Source: Streptomyces broussonetiae
GTDB taxonomy: Bacteria > Actinomycetota > Actinomycetes > Streptomycetales > Streptomycetaceae
NCBI RefSeq assembly: GCF_009796285.1
Contig: NZ_CP047020.1
Span: 992,001 to 1,056,000, forward strand
DNA length: 64,000 nucleotides
Reading direction: 5' to 3'
Below are positions 1-11,076 of the stretch, in pieces (within the stretch, counting starts at the first letter, position 1; the number at the start of each line of letters is the position of its first letter). Below the pieces are notes generated by a model. The model made no database searches, was not told the origin of the DNA, and saw nothing but the letters and a program-made list of their open reading frames with translations. Position numbers and translations under genes: made by a program.

Positions 1-6
1 TCACAG

Positions 7-690
7 ATGCGCCATGGCAGGATGAGTGCCGTGAGCGAGCAGGTGACACGGGAGACCGAACCGGGGCGGCGGGACCGGAAGAAGGCCGCCACCCGCAGGA
101 CCCTGCTCCAGACGGCGACCCGGATGTTCGCCGAGCGCGGCTACCAGGAGACGACGGTCAAGGACATTGCGGCGGCCGCCGGTGTCACCGAGCGCACGTT
201 CTTCCGCTACTTCCCCTCGAAGGAAGACCTCGTCTTCGCCGAGATCCTCGACTTCGTACCGCTGGTGCGACAGGAGATCCCGCGCCGGCCACCCGGCGAG
301 CCGCCCCTGACCGCCGTACTCAACAGCCTGCTCGCGGCCGCGGCCGGGATCGACGGCGGTCTCGCCATCCTCTTCGTCGGCGCACCGCCCCGCGCTCTGA
401 CCGGCCAGACCCGGCGCACCCATGTCCTGACCGATTTCGAGGACGGCATCGCCGCGGCCCTCACCGAGCGCCTGGCCGCTTTCGCCCCCCAAGAGCCGCC
501 CTGCCGACGGGATCTGCGCGCCTCGGTGCTGGCCCGGGCCTCCGTGGCCGCCGTGCGCAGCGCCCTGCTGATCCACACACGGGACCACGCCCGGGGCGAC
601 GGGGAGGCCGGTTCACCCGCACTGGAGGACTTCCGCACGCTGCTGGAAGAGGCGTTCGCCGTCCTGCGTGCGCAGGACGGCGAAGCGTAA
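7..690 (+). CDS. TetR/AcrR-family transcriptional regulator
   Basis: A TetR-type repressor of about 222-227 residues, expected to act as a dimer. The N-terminal helix-turn-helix is clear: the motif VKDIAAAAGVTERTFFRYF followed by PSKEDL is the standard TetR recognition region. The C-terminal ligand-binding half is divergent, so the inducer cannot be guessed. The start is uncertain. ATG at 7, ATG at 22 and GTG at 31 are all in frame, the frame is open to the window edge, and none has a well-spaced ribosome site. The next gene is on the other strand about 200 bp away, so its target is not obvious from context; the gene may control something to the left of the window. Confidence 0.88.
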   Translation: MRHGRMSAVSEQVTRETEPGRRDRKKAATRRTLLQTATRMFAERGYQETTVKDIAAAAGVTERTFFRYFPSKEDLVFAEILDFVPLVRQEIPRRPPGEPPLTAVLNSLLAAAAGIDGGLAILFVGAPPRALTGQTRRTHVLTDFEDGIAAALTERLAAFAPQEPPCRRDLRASVLARASVAAVRSALLIHTRDHARGDGEAGSPALEDFRTLLEEAFAVLRAQDGEA

Positions 691-885
691 ACCGGCCAAT
701 TCCACTGCCGTGCACGCCACTTCCGGCGCTACACCCGTATGCGCACGGAGGGCTTGATTCCGGGGCACGGAGCAGACGCAGGAAACATGCACGTCACATC
801 CGCTGTCGTGTCGGTTTTCGGCCGAGCTGACAGTCACCTCTTCCCCTATGGCCACATGGGGCGAACGATGTCAGGAGGAACCACC

Positions 886-2244
886 TCACCGCGTGACGTC
901 GCTGAGCACGCCACTGACATTCAGGACCTCATGACACTGCGTCGCCTGCCTGCCGGTTGCCGGTGTCCCCGGCTTCGCGCAGGTCACGTTCATGGTGACG
1001 GTGGCGTCCTCGGGGATCTTGATGGGGGTGACCCAGTGGTAGTCCTGGTTGCGGAAGGTCTCCAGTGCGATCGTGGTGATCTTCCGGTCGCCGAACGTGA
1101 TGGTCAAGACCCCCTCGTCGCCCTGGAAGTTGGCGACGACGATGTCCGTGATGCCGAAGATCTTGCCCTTCGGGACCACATAGGTCCCCGTCTTGTCCCC
1201 CCCGCCGGACGTCTGTACGTCGATGGTGGTCGAACTCTGCTGCCCGGCCCCGGACCCCGTGCCGCCGGGGTTGTCACCGCCGGTGCCCCCTGCCGGGTTC
1301 GCGCCCTGGCCGCCCTGCGGGGATCCGGAGCCCTTGCCCGAACCGGTGCCGGGGGACTGCCCGTTCTGACTGCCGCCGGGTGTCGGGCGAGGCTGGACCA
1401 CCTCGTTGGCCGCCTGCTTGGCGGCGCTGCGCACCGCCGGGCGGACCAGCGCGAACCAGGCCAGGAGCAGGGCGATGAGCGCGGCAAGCAGCGCCAGCAG
1501 CCACTTGGGGAAGATCGGGATCTGGACGAACTCCGCCTCGAGCGGCGGACGTACGAGGGCTCCGGGCCGCTCGGCCTCCTCCTGCTCCACTGCGTCGGTG
1601 GCACGCACGGTGAATGGCCAGACCACCGGCTTGCCGAACCAGACCGGTTTGCCGGTGCGCACCCGCAGACTGGTCTCCGCCGATTCGCCGGGCTCAAGGG
1701 CCAGTTGACCGGGAGTGAAGCTGAACTTCAGCTCCTCCCCGGCCTGTTCCGGCGTGAAGGACACCTGGGCCGGAGTGTTGCCCTCGTTACGGACGGCCAG
1801 CCGGTAGCGGCCCCGCAGCCAGCCGCGTCGACGGCGCGGGAGCACCTCGGTGCGCAGCTCGTGGAACGCCTCGATGTGCACCGTGGTCTCGGGCACCGTG
1901 ACCGATTCGGGGTGCTCGGCCGGCAACACCCGGACACCCAGCGGCACATCGCCCGCACGGACCTCCGGGGAGCGCGGCGGGGCGAGGCGGATCGTCACCG
2001 TCTCGGAGGTGCCGGGGTAGAGCGAGACCCGCGCGGGTTCCACGGTGGTCCAGGCCGCACAGTCGCCCACGACCTCCAAGGTGTACGCCTCGACGATGTC
2101 GCTGTCGTTGCGGACGGTCAGACTGGTGGAGGCGGTACCGCCCGGCGTCACCGTCACGGCGGCGATGTCGAGACCGGGGGCTCCGGGACCGGAAGAGGCT
2201 GCAGATGGCGTCACGCGACGACCGTAGAGCCGGAGCCGGAGCAT
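886..2244 (-). CDS. CIS-associated single-pass membrane protein with Ig-like repeats
   Basis: About 452 residues. The N-terminal half has beta-sandwich repeats of the COG1470/alpha-galactosidase NEW3 sort, with phrases such as LDIAAVTVTPGG, TSLTVRNDSD and YRLAVRNEGNTPAQVSF. One transmembrane segment follows (FPKWLLALLAALIALLLAWF), then a Gly/Ser/Pro/Gln-rich linker, then a C-terminal beta-rich domain of about 110 residues with cysteines (VTCAKPG, TQCHEVL). I place the start at ATG 2244; GTG 2214 is equally possible and neither has a strong ribosome site. It is transcribed away from the LuxR-type regulator that heads the CIS locus. Proteins of this build recur beside Streptomyces CIS clusters as far as I recall; a surface or docking role is inference. 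Confidence 0.75.
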   Translation of the reverse strand: MLRLRLYGRRVTPSAASSGPGAPGLDIAAVTVTPGGTASTSLTVRNDSDIVEAYTLEVVGDCAAWTTVEPARVSLYPGTSETVTIRLAPPRSPEVRAGDVPLGVRVLPAEHPESVTVPETTVHIEAFHELRTEVLPRRRRGWLRGRYRLAVRNEGNTPAQVSFTPEQAGEELKFSFTPGQLALEPGESAETSLRVRTGKPVWFGKPVVWPFTVRATDAVEQEEAERPGALVRPPLEAEFVQIPIFPKWLLALLAALIALLLAWFALVRPAVRSAAKQAANEVVQPRPTPGGSQNGQSPGTGSGKGSGSPQGGQGANPAGGTGGDNPGGTGSGAGQQSSTTIDVQTSGGGDKTGTYVVPKGKIFGITDIVVANFQGDEGVLTITFGDRKITTIALETFRNQDYHWVTPIKIPEDATVTMNVTCAKPGTPATGRQATQCHEVLNVSGVLSDVTR

Positions 2245-2471
2245 CACGAGAGGTGCGAGGGCAACACCCGGGCAGTCGGCGTGCCCCCAGCGGTCAAAGT
2301 CAACTCTGCTGATCGGCACGCCTGTTGAACATATCCGCTACGGCGCGTGCTCCACCGTCCGAGCGGTATCACCCGTTCCGCGCGCCTCCTTGGCCTGTTA
2401 CGTCCCTCTCCGCTCTTCTCGTCGTGAAACAGGTACTCAGTATGTCCGGCTCCGTGAAGGAGAACCCGCTC

Positions 2472-3164
2472 ATGACCGCCCGAACACCACGCGCGACCGA
2501 TCCTGCCGCGACCAGACACCGAGCAGCGCCCGAGGGCCGCTCGCACCGGGTGTCCGTCGCCGTCTACGCCCAGGACCTGGTGCTGCGCATCGGTGTCGTC
2601 CAGCAACTGCGACAGCGCCCCGAGGTGGATCTGGTCGACGAGGCCGAGGCGGAGCGGGCACATACGTCGCTCGTGGTCGTCGACGCCGTCGACGACGAAG
2701 TCATAGCCCTGCTGCAACGGTTGCAGCGCAATCCCCGCACCCGGACCGGGCTCGTGGTCGGCACGTTCGAGTCGGCGGCGCTGCAGCGGGTCATAGAGTG
2801 CGGTGTCGCGGCGGTGCTGCGGCGCTCCGAGGCGGACCAGGACCGGCTGCTGCACCTGGTGCTCGCGATGGCGAAGGGCGAGGGCGTGCTTCCGGGCGAC
2901 CTGCTCGGCAAGCTGCTGACCCATGTGGGAGGCCTGCAGCGCTCGGCGCTCGACCCGCGCGGACTGACCCTGTCCACGCTGACCGCGCGCGAGGCGGACA
3001 TGCTGCGCCTGGTGGCGGAAGGTTTCGACACCGCCGAGATAGCGCAGAAGACCGCGTACTCCGAGCGGACCGTCAAGAACGTGCTGCATGAGATCACCAC
3101 CCGGCTGCAACTGCGCAACCGGGCCCACGCGGTCGGCTACGCGCTGCGCAACGGGCTGATCTGA
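2472..3164 (+). CDS. LuxR/NarL-type regulator with degenerate receiver
   Basis: 230 residues. The C-terminal LuxR helix-turn-helix is intact: LTAREADMLRLVAEGFDTAEIAQKTAYSERTVKNVLHEI in overlapping pieces, ending ALRNGLI. The N-terminal part has the receiver fold order (VSVAVYAQDLVLRIGVVQQL, then LVVVDAVDDE), so a possible phosphoacceptor Asp exists. However, the usual acidic pair after beta-1 is reduced to one Asp, and the conserved Lys near the end is replaced (AAVLRRSE). It may therefore work without phosphorylation. ATG 2472 is chosen because AAGGAG at 2457-2462 sits 9 nt upstream; an in-frame ATG at 2442 has none. Its position next to the CIS operon suggests that it controls injection-system expression, which is inference. 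Confidence 0.88.
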   Translation: MTARTPRATDPAATRHRAAPEGRSHRVSVAVYAQDLVLRIGVVQQLRQRPEVDLVDEAEAERAHTSLVVVDAVDDEVIALLQRLQRNPRTRTGLVVGTFESAALQRVIECGVAAVLRRSEADQDRLLHLVLAMAKGEGVLPGDLLGKLLTHVGGLQRSALDPRGLTLSTLTAREADMLRLVAEGFDTAEIAQKTAYSERTVKNVLHEITTRLQLRNRAHAVGYALRNGLI

Positions 3165-3179
3165 CGCTCCGCTCGGTTC

Positions 3180-3221
3180 CCGGGCGCGCTGCGGGAAACC
3201 CCCCGCCCGCAGCGCGCCCGG
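3180..3221 (+). terminator. Strong hairpin terminator after the LuxR-type gene
   Basis: A perfect 16-bp inverted repeat, 3180-3195 against 3206-3221 with a 10-nt loop, begins 15 nt after the regulator stop codon. There is no U-tract, as usual in Streptomyces. It separates the regulator transcript from the CIS operon that starts at 3351. Confidence 0.75.
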
Positions 3222-3350
3222 CACCCGTCGGCTGCCCGAAAGCGCAGTCCCCGCTTCCCCCGTACACGGCCCCGCCGCCCTGCCGCGCGACACGCGCGCG
3301 GGCGCACAGTGGCGGGGCAACCCTGGTGTTCCAAGACTGCGAGGTGGACC

Positions 3351-6300
3351 GTGAACGGCACCGCTGGCCCCGGCGGAGAGCGCCGGCTGGGGAGATTCGG
3401 CGCGTCGTTGCTCCTGCTGGTCCCGCTGCTCGTCGTGACGGCGGCCTCGGGACCGGACAGTGCCGAGGCCCGCCCCCAGACACCCACCGCCTCCGCCACC
3501 CGCATCGCCTACGCCGGCACCGGGCACCGCAGTCTCGGCAAGGTGGTCAAGCAGACCCAGAGCGATCCGCTGTTCGGCACGGGCCCGGCGCACTTCGACG
3601 TCCAGCCGTCGGCGATGGGCGACACGATGGTGTTCGCGAGCCGCCGCGACGAGAAGAACCCGCAGATCTACCTGCGTGCAGCCGACGGCTCCGTGCGCAA
3701 GCTGACCAGCGGACGGGACGCGGCGCACCCGCGGCTGACCCCCGACGGCACGGCAGTGGTGTTCGACTCGGCGGAGCCCGGCGGCCCGAACGGCAAGAAA
3801 CAGCGCGACCTGTGGCTGGTGCACACCGACGGCAGCGGGCTGACCCGGCTGACCGACACGCCGGCGAACGAGGAGAGCCCGACGGTGTCGCCGGACGGGC
3901 AGCGCCTGGCGTACTCCTCCGACAGCGACCCGGTCTTCGGGGACCAGATCTTCGTACGCCCGCTGCCCGGCGGCACCGCGACCCGGGTGACCGGCACCCT
4001 CGGCAGCAGGGCGACGGAGCCCGTGTGGAACCCGGTGAACGATCCGGCGCACCGGGACCTCATCGCGTACACCGCCACCCCCACCTCCTCCGACAACTCG
4101 GCGGGCCCGCGGCTGCGGGTGACCGGCGGCGCGGCCGGGGACCAACTGCTCCTGACCGGCACACCCACCGACTGGCGGACCCATGGGGCAGCCTGGTTGC
4201 CCGATGGGAACGGGGTGCTGTTCCTCAGCCCCGACCGCACCTGCGGCTGTGAGGGCGACTGGGACCACGTGTACCAGGCGGACAACTCCACGGCCGCCCC
4301 GAAGCTGATGCTCAGCGAGGACCGCGCGGTCGGCATGCCGACCTGGGTGGGCCCGCAGAACGGCGGCTACATCGTGGTGGACCGCACCTCGGCGAAGGGC
4401 GGCACCACGAACGCGGGGCCGCACGGCGAGCATGTGGTGACCCTGCAGGACGTCCGGATGGACGGCGCCGACCCGCGCGACCTCGGTCTGACCATCCTGA
4501 ACGAGGACCCGGCGGCCGACACCAACACCGATCCGACCAAGGATCCGCTGTTCAACCCGGCGGCCGGATACGACCCGTGGACCGAGCGGCAGAGCTACAC
4601 ACCGGACGGCCGCCGCATCGTGGTGACCGTCTTCGAGGGAGATGCGAACAACCGGATCGAGCGGATCTGGACGGTGGACGCCGACGGCTCCAACCCGCAG
4701 CCGATGCCACTCGCCGGACGCGGGCCCAAGGACTGGGACACCGACCCGACGTTCTCGCCGGACGGCAAGTACATCGCGTTCACGCGGACGTCGCCGGGCG
4801 GTGTCGGCTCGGCCTCGGGTCCGGGCCGGATCCTCATCGCCGACGCGACGACCGGGGCGATCGTGCACGAGATCGTGCCGCCGGCCGGACAGCAGACGGG
4901 CGGCGACGCCCAGCCCACCTGGTCCTCCGACGGCACCCGGCTCGCGTTCACCCGGAACATGATCATCGACGGGGGCGGTGGCAACAAGCACATCTGGACC
5001 GTGCCGATCAACGCCCTCGACCAGCAGCGCGACCTGAGCGCGCAGATCTGCCCCGGCAACTGCTCGGTCATCGACGACAGCCCCGCGTTCTCCCCGGACG
5101 GCACGCTCATCGCCTTCAACCGCAAGGACGGCGGCGGCCGGGTCAACGAGAACAACGGTCTGCTGCTCACCTCACTGTCCGGCGACAACTGCCGGGCGCT
5201 GCTGCCCGAGTCGGCCCGGTCCACGAACGACGCCTGTCACCAGGAGCTGCCCGACACCTCGGTCACCGGCCCGCACCAGCCGCGTGACGCGGCCTGGACG
5301 GCGGACGGCAACGGCATCGTCTACAGCTCCCGCACCGACGCGCCCGTCAACTGCCCGGAAAAACTCCATCTGTTGAACGTGACGACCGGAGCGCAGACCC
5401 CGCTCACCCTGGAGCTGCCGGGACGTCAGAAGGAGCCCGGCGTCCAGCAGTCGGTGAACCTGGCGGTGCGTGCGCCGAGCACCGTGCCCGCGGTCACCGT
5501 CGATCACTCCACGGACATCCGCGTCGACGTCGTCAACAACGGCCCGGCCGCCTCGCCCGGCACCCGGCTGACCATCGCGCCACCGGCCGGTGTCTCCGTC
5601 ACCGGCGTCCGCCGCCCGGGCGGCACCTGCGACGCCGCCTCCCTGCAGTGCGACATCGGGGTGGTGCCACCGGGGACGACGGTGCCGGTGACCGTGACGG
5701 TGACCGGCCGCGTCATCGGTGACCAGCCCATCGACTGGTCGGTCACCGGCAGCGTCATCGACCCGCAGCCCGGCGACAACACCGCCCGGACCGTGGTGCC
5801 GGTGCACCAGGCGCCCCCGCCGACCAGCCCGCCTCCGACCCCGCCGACGCCTCCGACTCCCCCGACACCGCCCGCGCCCAAGGCCGGTCCCGGGGTCCGG
5901 GTGACCGCCCAGCCCGACCCGGGCTATGTCGGCGGCCGGGTCGTGGTGACGTACACCGTGCGCAACGGCCGTAACGCACTGGCCACCGGGCTGCGGCTGC
6001 GGATCGGGCTGCCCGGCTCCATCCCCAACGGCGGGCCGCCCCCGGGCTGCGACAGCAGCTGGGTGTGTGCGCTCCCGGACCTGGCACCGGGCGAGAGCAC
6101 GGTCGTACGCGTGGTCCTCTCCCCCGACCACGCCACGACCGGCCGCGCCACCGGCGTCCTGACCACCACCGGCACGGACGCCAACCCGAACGACAACCGG
6201 ACGCACACCACGCTGCGGATCCTCCAGCCCAAGATCGTCGCCGTGCCGCCCATCGGCAAGCCCGGCTTCGTCACCTCGGTGCGCGGCAAGGACTTCCCGC

Positions 6301-6527
6301 CGGGCGTGCCGGTGCGGTTCACCTGGAAGCCGGGCATCACCGCCGCCGCGGCACCGACCGTGCCGGGGCCCGACGGCACCTTCATCGGCCAGCTGCTGAT
6401 CCTCTCCAAGGACCAGACCGGTCCGCGCACCATCACCGCGCGCGGCCCCGGGTTCTCCCCGGTGAAGACCGACTTCCTGGTGGTCAACGGCAGTGTGCAG
6501 CCGCCCGACGAGGTGACCCGCCGGTGA
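3351..6527 (+). CDS. Secreted TolB-like beta-propeller protein with CARDB/DUF11 repeats, CIS locus
   Basis: 1058 residues. A signal peptide or anchor (LGRFGASLLLLVPLLVVTAASG) is followed by two beta-propeller stretches made of PD40/TolB repeats: SPDGQRLAYSSDSD, TPDGRRIVVTVFEGD, SPDGKYIAFTRTSPGG, SSDGTRLAFTRN, SPDGTLIAFNRKDGG, TADGNGIVYSSRTD. After about residue 700 come two DUF11/CARDB-like beta-sandwiches split by a PPTPPTPP linker, then a C-terminal IPT-like domain (GFVTSVRGKDFPPGVPVRFTW). GTG 3351 is chosen for GAGGTGG just upstream. The stop overlaps the DUF4255 gene by 4 nt, so it is translationally coupled to the CIS genes. An extracytoplasmic protein in a CIS operon is unusual; its job is unknown and could be surface binding or sensing. 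Confidence 0.85.
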   Translation: MNGTAGPGGERRLGRFGASLLLLVPLLVVTAASGPDSAEARPQTPTASATRIAYAGTGHRSLGKVVKQTQSDPLFGTGPAHFDVQPSAMGDTMVFASRRDEKNPQIYLRAADGSVRKLTSGRDAAHPRLTPDGTAVVFDSAEPGGPNGKKQRDLWLVHTDGSGLTRLTDTPANEESPTVSPDGQRLAYSSDSDPVFGDQIFVRPLPGGTATRVTGTLGSRATEPVWNPVNDPAHRDLIAYTATPTSSDNSAGPRLRVTGGAAGDQLLLTGTPTDWRTHGAAWLPDGNGVLFLSPDRTCGCEGDWDHVYQADNSTAAPKLMLSEDRAVGMPTWVGPQNGGYIVVDRTSAKGGTTNAGPHGEHVVTLQDVRMDGADPRDLGLTILNEDPAADTNTDPTKDPLFNPAAGYDPWTERQSYTPDGRRIVVTVFEGDANNRIERIWTVDADGSNPQPMPLAGRGPKDWDTDPTFSPDGKYIAFTRTSPGGVGSASGPGRILIADATTGAIVHEIVPPAGQQTGGDAQPTWSSDGTRLAFTRNMIIDGGGGNKHIWTVPINALDQQRDLSAQICPGNCSVIDDSPAFSPDGTLIAFNRKDGGGRVNENNGLLLTSLSGDNCRALLPESARSTNDACHQELPDTSVTGPHQPRDAAWTADGNGIVYSSRTDAPVNCPEKLHLLNVTTGAQTPLTLELPGRQKEPGVQQSVNLAVRAPSTVPAVTVDHSTDIRVDVVNNGPAASPGTRLTIAPPAGVSVTGVRRPGGTCDAASLQCDIGVVPPGTTVPVTVTVTGRVIGDQPIDWSVTGSVIDPQPGDNTARTVVPVHQAPPPTSPPPTPPTPPTPPTPPAPKAGPGVRVTAQPDPGYVGGRVVVTYTVRNGRNALATGLRLRIGLPGSIPNGGPPPGCDSSWVCALPDLAPGESTVVRVVLSPDHATTGRATGVLTTTGTDANPNDNRTHTTLRILQPKIVAVPPIGKPGFVTSVRGKDFPPGVPVRFTWKPGITAAAAPTVPGPDGTFIGQLLILSKDQTGPRTITARGPGFSPVKTDFLVVNGSVQPPDEVTRR

Positions 6528-7228
6528 TCCACGAGGTCGATGAGGGGCTGCGCGGGCTGCTCGGCGAGTCCGGGCTCGAGGCGTCGGGGGTCGAGATCGT
6601 CTTCGACGCCCCGACCCGCGACTGGGCGGCCCGCCGCACCGCGCCCACCGTCTGTGTGTTCCTGTACGACATCCGTGAGGACACGTCCCGTCGCGGCAGC
6701 GGCGCCGGCGAGGTGTACGACGCCGACGGGTATGTGGTGGCACGGCGTACCCCGCCGCGCTGGTTCGAGCTGACGTACCTGATCACGGCGTGGGCGAGCC
6801 GCCCGCAGGACGAACACCGGCTGCTGTCGCAGGTGCTGGCCACGCTGGCGACCGCCGACGCGCTGCCGGAGCGGTACCTCACCGGCTCGCTCCACGAGCT
6901 GGGCCTGACCGTGTCCCTGGACGCCGCCGGAGCCACCCTGGACGCGCCCGCTGCCTCCGACGTCTGGTCGGCGCTCGGCGGCGAGCTGAAGGCGTCCCTC
7001 GGCGTGCGGGTGTGCGCGCCGCTCGCCGGGGCGAGCAGGGCCGCGGCGCCGCCGGTCACCGAAGGGCTGCTGGTGCGCTCCGCGCACCAGCAGGAGGACG
7101 GGGACCCGGCGCCGGGACGACGGCTGCGGTACGAGGGGGTGAGCGACCCGGGGCCGGAGGGGTTCGCCGCTCCGCGCGAGCGGCGGCCGGCTCCCGCGCG
7201 CCGCCGCCGGGGAGGACGCCAGCCGTGA
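6524..7228 (+). CDS. DUF4255 (Pvc16/Afp16-like) CIS tail-terminator protein
   Basis: 234 residues. The N-terminal two thirds match the DUF4255 pattern: VIHEVDEGLRGLL, then a PTVCVFLYDIRED strand, then WFELTYLITAW and DEHRLLSQVLATL. In related particles this family caps the sheath/tube at the end distal to the baseplate and sets length. The C-terminal tail, rich in Arg and Pro, looks unstructured. GTG 6524 overlaps the upstream stop (GTGA), and the gene's own stop overlaps the ATPase start in the same way, so three genes form one coupled block. The family assignment is firm from sequence pattern; the cap role is from known relatives. Confidence 0.87.
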   Translation: MIHEVDEGLRGLLGESGLEASGVEIVFDAPTRDWAARRTAPTVCVFLYDIREDTSRRGSGAGEVYDADGYVVARRTPPRWFELTYLITAWASRPQDEHRLLSQVLATLATADALPERYLTGSLHELGLTVSLDAAGATLDAPAASDVWSALGGELKASLGVRVCAPLAGASRAAAPPVTEGLLVRSAHQQEDGDPAPGRRLRYEGVSDPGPEGFAAPRERRPAPARRRRGGRQP

Positions 7229-9297
7229 CGTACCTCGAGGAGACGGTCACGGACATCGGCACGGATCCGCTGTGGGCGCGACTGCGTCTGGTCGAGGAGC
7301 GGGTGCGCTGCGCGGTGGCGGCCCGCCGGGCCGTCGACCCCGATCCCGACGACCCGTACCGGGGGCAGTACCTCACCCCGGAGGCGGCCCAGCGGCTGCT
7401 GGACGGGCCCGGCGGGCTCGACGTACCCGGCTACGCCCCTGAGCCCCCGCCGCCCGACTCGGTGCTCGGCACCCTCGTCGCGCGCTTCGGCCTGTCGCCG
7501 GTGGACCTCGATCTGCTGCTGATCGCGCTGGCCCCGGATCTGGACGCCCGCTTCGAGCGGCTCTACGGCTATCTCAACGACGACCTGACCCGCCGTCGGC
7601 CCACGGTCTCACTGGCCCTGGAGCTGTGCGGGCTCCCGCCCGCGTCGGCCGCCCGGTTCCGGCTCACCCCTGCGGCGCCCCTGGTCGCGGGTGGGCTGCT
7701 GGAGATCGCCGAGCCGGAACGCCCGCCGCTGTCGCGGGTGCTTGCGGTACCGGACCGGGTGACCGCGTATCTGCTGGGCGACACCGCACCCGACGCCCGG
7801 CTGGCCGGGCTCCTCGGCACGGCAGCCGAGGATCCGGCGGTCGAGCCGGACGAGGTGCGGCGGGCGGCCCGCGCCGCCCGGTCCGGACCGGGCCTGGTGC
7901 ATCTGCTGGACCGGGGCGGTGACACGCCGGGTCTCGCCGTCGCGGCCCTGCGCACGGCCGGTCTGGGCACGCTGGTCCTGGACGCGGCGGCACTGGCCCG
8001 GCGCACCGCCGACCTGCCCGCCCTCGCCCGGGTCGCGGCACTGGAGGCCCGGCTCACCGGGTCCGGTGTCGTCCTCGGCCCCCTGGAGGCGCTGCCCTCC
8101 GCGCCCACCGAACGGGCCCGCAGTGCACGCGAGTTGTGCGCGGCGCTGCACGGAACGCCCCTGTTCACCCACGGCGTGGACGGCTGGGACCCGGCCTGGG
8201 CGGCCGACACTCCCATCGTCCTGCCCGTGGCCCCGCCCTCCCCGCAGCGGCAGGCCGCGCGCTGGCGGCACGCCCTCACCCTGGCCGGCGCCTCCATCGG
8301 CGGCGACACCGACGACCTCGCCCGCGCGGTCGCCGCGCACCGCCTCGACGGCGGGCAGTTGCAGCGCGCCGCGAGCGCCGCCGTGCGTACGGCGGACCTC
8401 GCCGGGCGCCCGGTGGGCCCCGACGACCTGCGCGCTGCCGTACGGGCGCAGAACGGCGCCGGGCTCGCCCGGCTGGCCCGCCGGATCGAGCCGGGCGTCG
8501 GCTGGGACGACCTGGTGCTGCCCCCGCCGACCCGGCGCAGGCTGCGGGAGCTGGCCGTGCGCGCCCGCCACCGCGAGCAGGTGCTCGGGCAGTGGCGGAT
8601 GCGGCCGGGCGGTGGTCGTGGGCGCGGGGTCATCGCCCTGTTCGCGGGCGAGTCCGGCACCGGCAAGACCATGTCGGCCGAGGTGGTGGCCGCCGATCTA
8701 GGGATGGACCTGTACGTGGTCGATCTGTCCACGGTGGTCGACAAGTACGTGGGCGAGACCGAGAAGAACCTGGAACGGATCTTCACCGAGGCGTCCCAGG
8801 TCAACGCGGTGCTGCTGTTCGACGAGGCGGACGCGATCTTCGGCAAGCGCTCGGAGGTCAAGGACGCGCACGACCGGCACGCCAACATCGAGTCGGCGTA
8901 TCTGCTGCAGCGCATGGAGTCCTTCGACGGGATCGCCGTGCTGACCACCAATCTCCGGGCCAACCTGGACGAGGCGTTCACCCGCAGACTCGACGTGGTG
9001 GCCGAGTTCCCCATGCCGGACGCCGCTCAGCGTCTTGCCCTGTGGGAGCGGTGTCTGGGCGACCGGCTGCCGCGCGCCGCCGATCTGGATCTCGGCTTCT
9101 GCGCGGACCGCTTCGAACTCGCCGGCGGATCCATCCGGGCCTGTGCGGTGACCGCGGCCTATCTCGCGGCGGATTCCCAGGAGCCGCTCACCATGCGGCA
9201 GTTGGTGTCGGCGGTGGTACAGGAGTACCGCAAGCTCGGCCGGCTGGTGCTGGAGAGCGAGTTCGGGCCGTATCTGGCGGCCGCCCTCGAGGCCTGA
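7225..9297 (+). CDS. cis15: AAA+ ATPase of the CIS (Afp15/Pvc15-like)
   Basis: 690 residues. The C-terminal AAA+ module has Walker A GESGTGKT near residue 475 and Walker B LLFDEADAIFGKRSEV near residue 530, with sensor/arginine region TTNLRANLDEAFTRRLD. The N-terminal 400 residues are the divergent part found in CIS ATPases (LVARFGLSPVDLDLLLIALAPDLD). These ATPases are needed for particle assembly or stability in related systems and are not part of the mature tube. GTG 7225 overlaps the preceding stop by 4 nt. The gene is followed by 193 nt without coding sequence, where a second promoter for the structural genes could sit. Confidence 0.93.
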   Translation: MTYLEETVTDIGTDPLWARLRLVEERVRCAVAARRAVDPDPDDPYRGQYLTPEAAQRLLDGPGGLDVPGYAPEPPPPDSVLGTLVARFGLSPVDLDLLLIALAPDLDARFERLYGYLNDDLTRRRPTVSLALELCGLPPASAARFRLTPAAPLVAGGLLEIAEPERPPLSRVLAVPDRVTAYLLGDTAPDARLAGLLGTAAEDPAVEPDEVRRAARAARSGPGLVHLLDRGGDTPGLAVAALRTAGLGTLVLDAAALARRTADLPALARVAALEARLTGSGVVLGPLEALPSAPTERARSARELCAALHGTPLFTHGVDGWDPAWAADTPIVLPVAPPSPQRQAARWRHALTLAGASIGGDTDDLARAVAAHRLDGGQLQRAASAAVRTADLAGRPVGPDDLRAAVRAQNGAGLARLARRIEPGVGWDDLVLPPPTRRRLRELAVRARHREQVLGQWRMRPGGGRGRGVIALFAGESGTGKTMSAEVVAADLGMDLYVVDLSTVVDKYVGETEKNLERIFTEASQVNAVLLFDEADAIFGKRSEVKDAHDRHANIESAYLLQRMESFDGIAVLTTNLRANLDEAFTRRLDVVAEFPMPDAAQRLALWERCLGDRLPRAADLDLGFCADRFELAGGSIRACAVTAAYLAADSQEPLTMRQLVSAVVQEYRKLGRLVLESEFGPYLAAALEA

Positions 9298-9490
9298 GGA
9301 GTCCGCCGACCTGCTGTGGAACGAACTCGGCCGCCGCGGCCCGGAGTTTCTTCCCCTGTGGTCCGCGAGGGCGTCCGGAAAGGCAGCGTGCTTGCCCCCG
9401 GCAAGGTACCCGCGCCCCTGTCGCCGGGCCTCGCCCGCCTCGGAGACTCGGCATCGACGCAGGTGACCGATGGAACGTGAAGGAGCGAGC

Positions 9491-11041
<1,551 letters not shown>

Positions 11042-11076
11042 CCCGCGGGTCAGGCAAGGAAGGGTGACAGACAGTC

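Noticed and set aside
739-2328. A 529-codon open frame on the plus strand
   Set aside because: It is antisense to the CIS-linked membrane protein, and its translation is Arg/Gly/His-rich without domains; the minus-strand reading has Ig-like repeats and a membrane helix.
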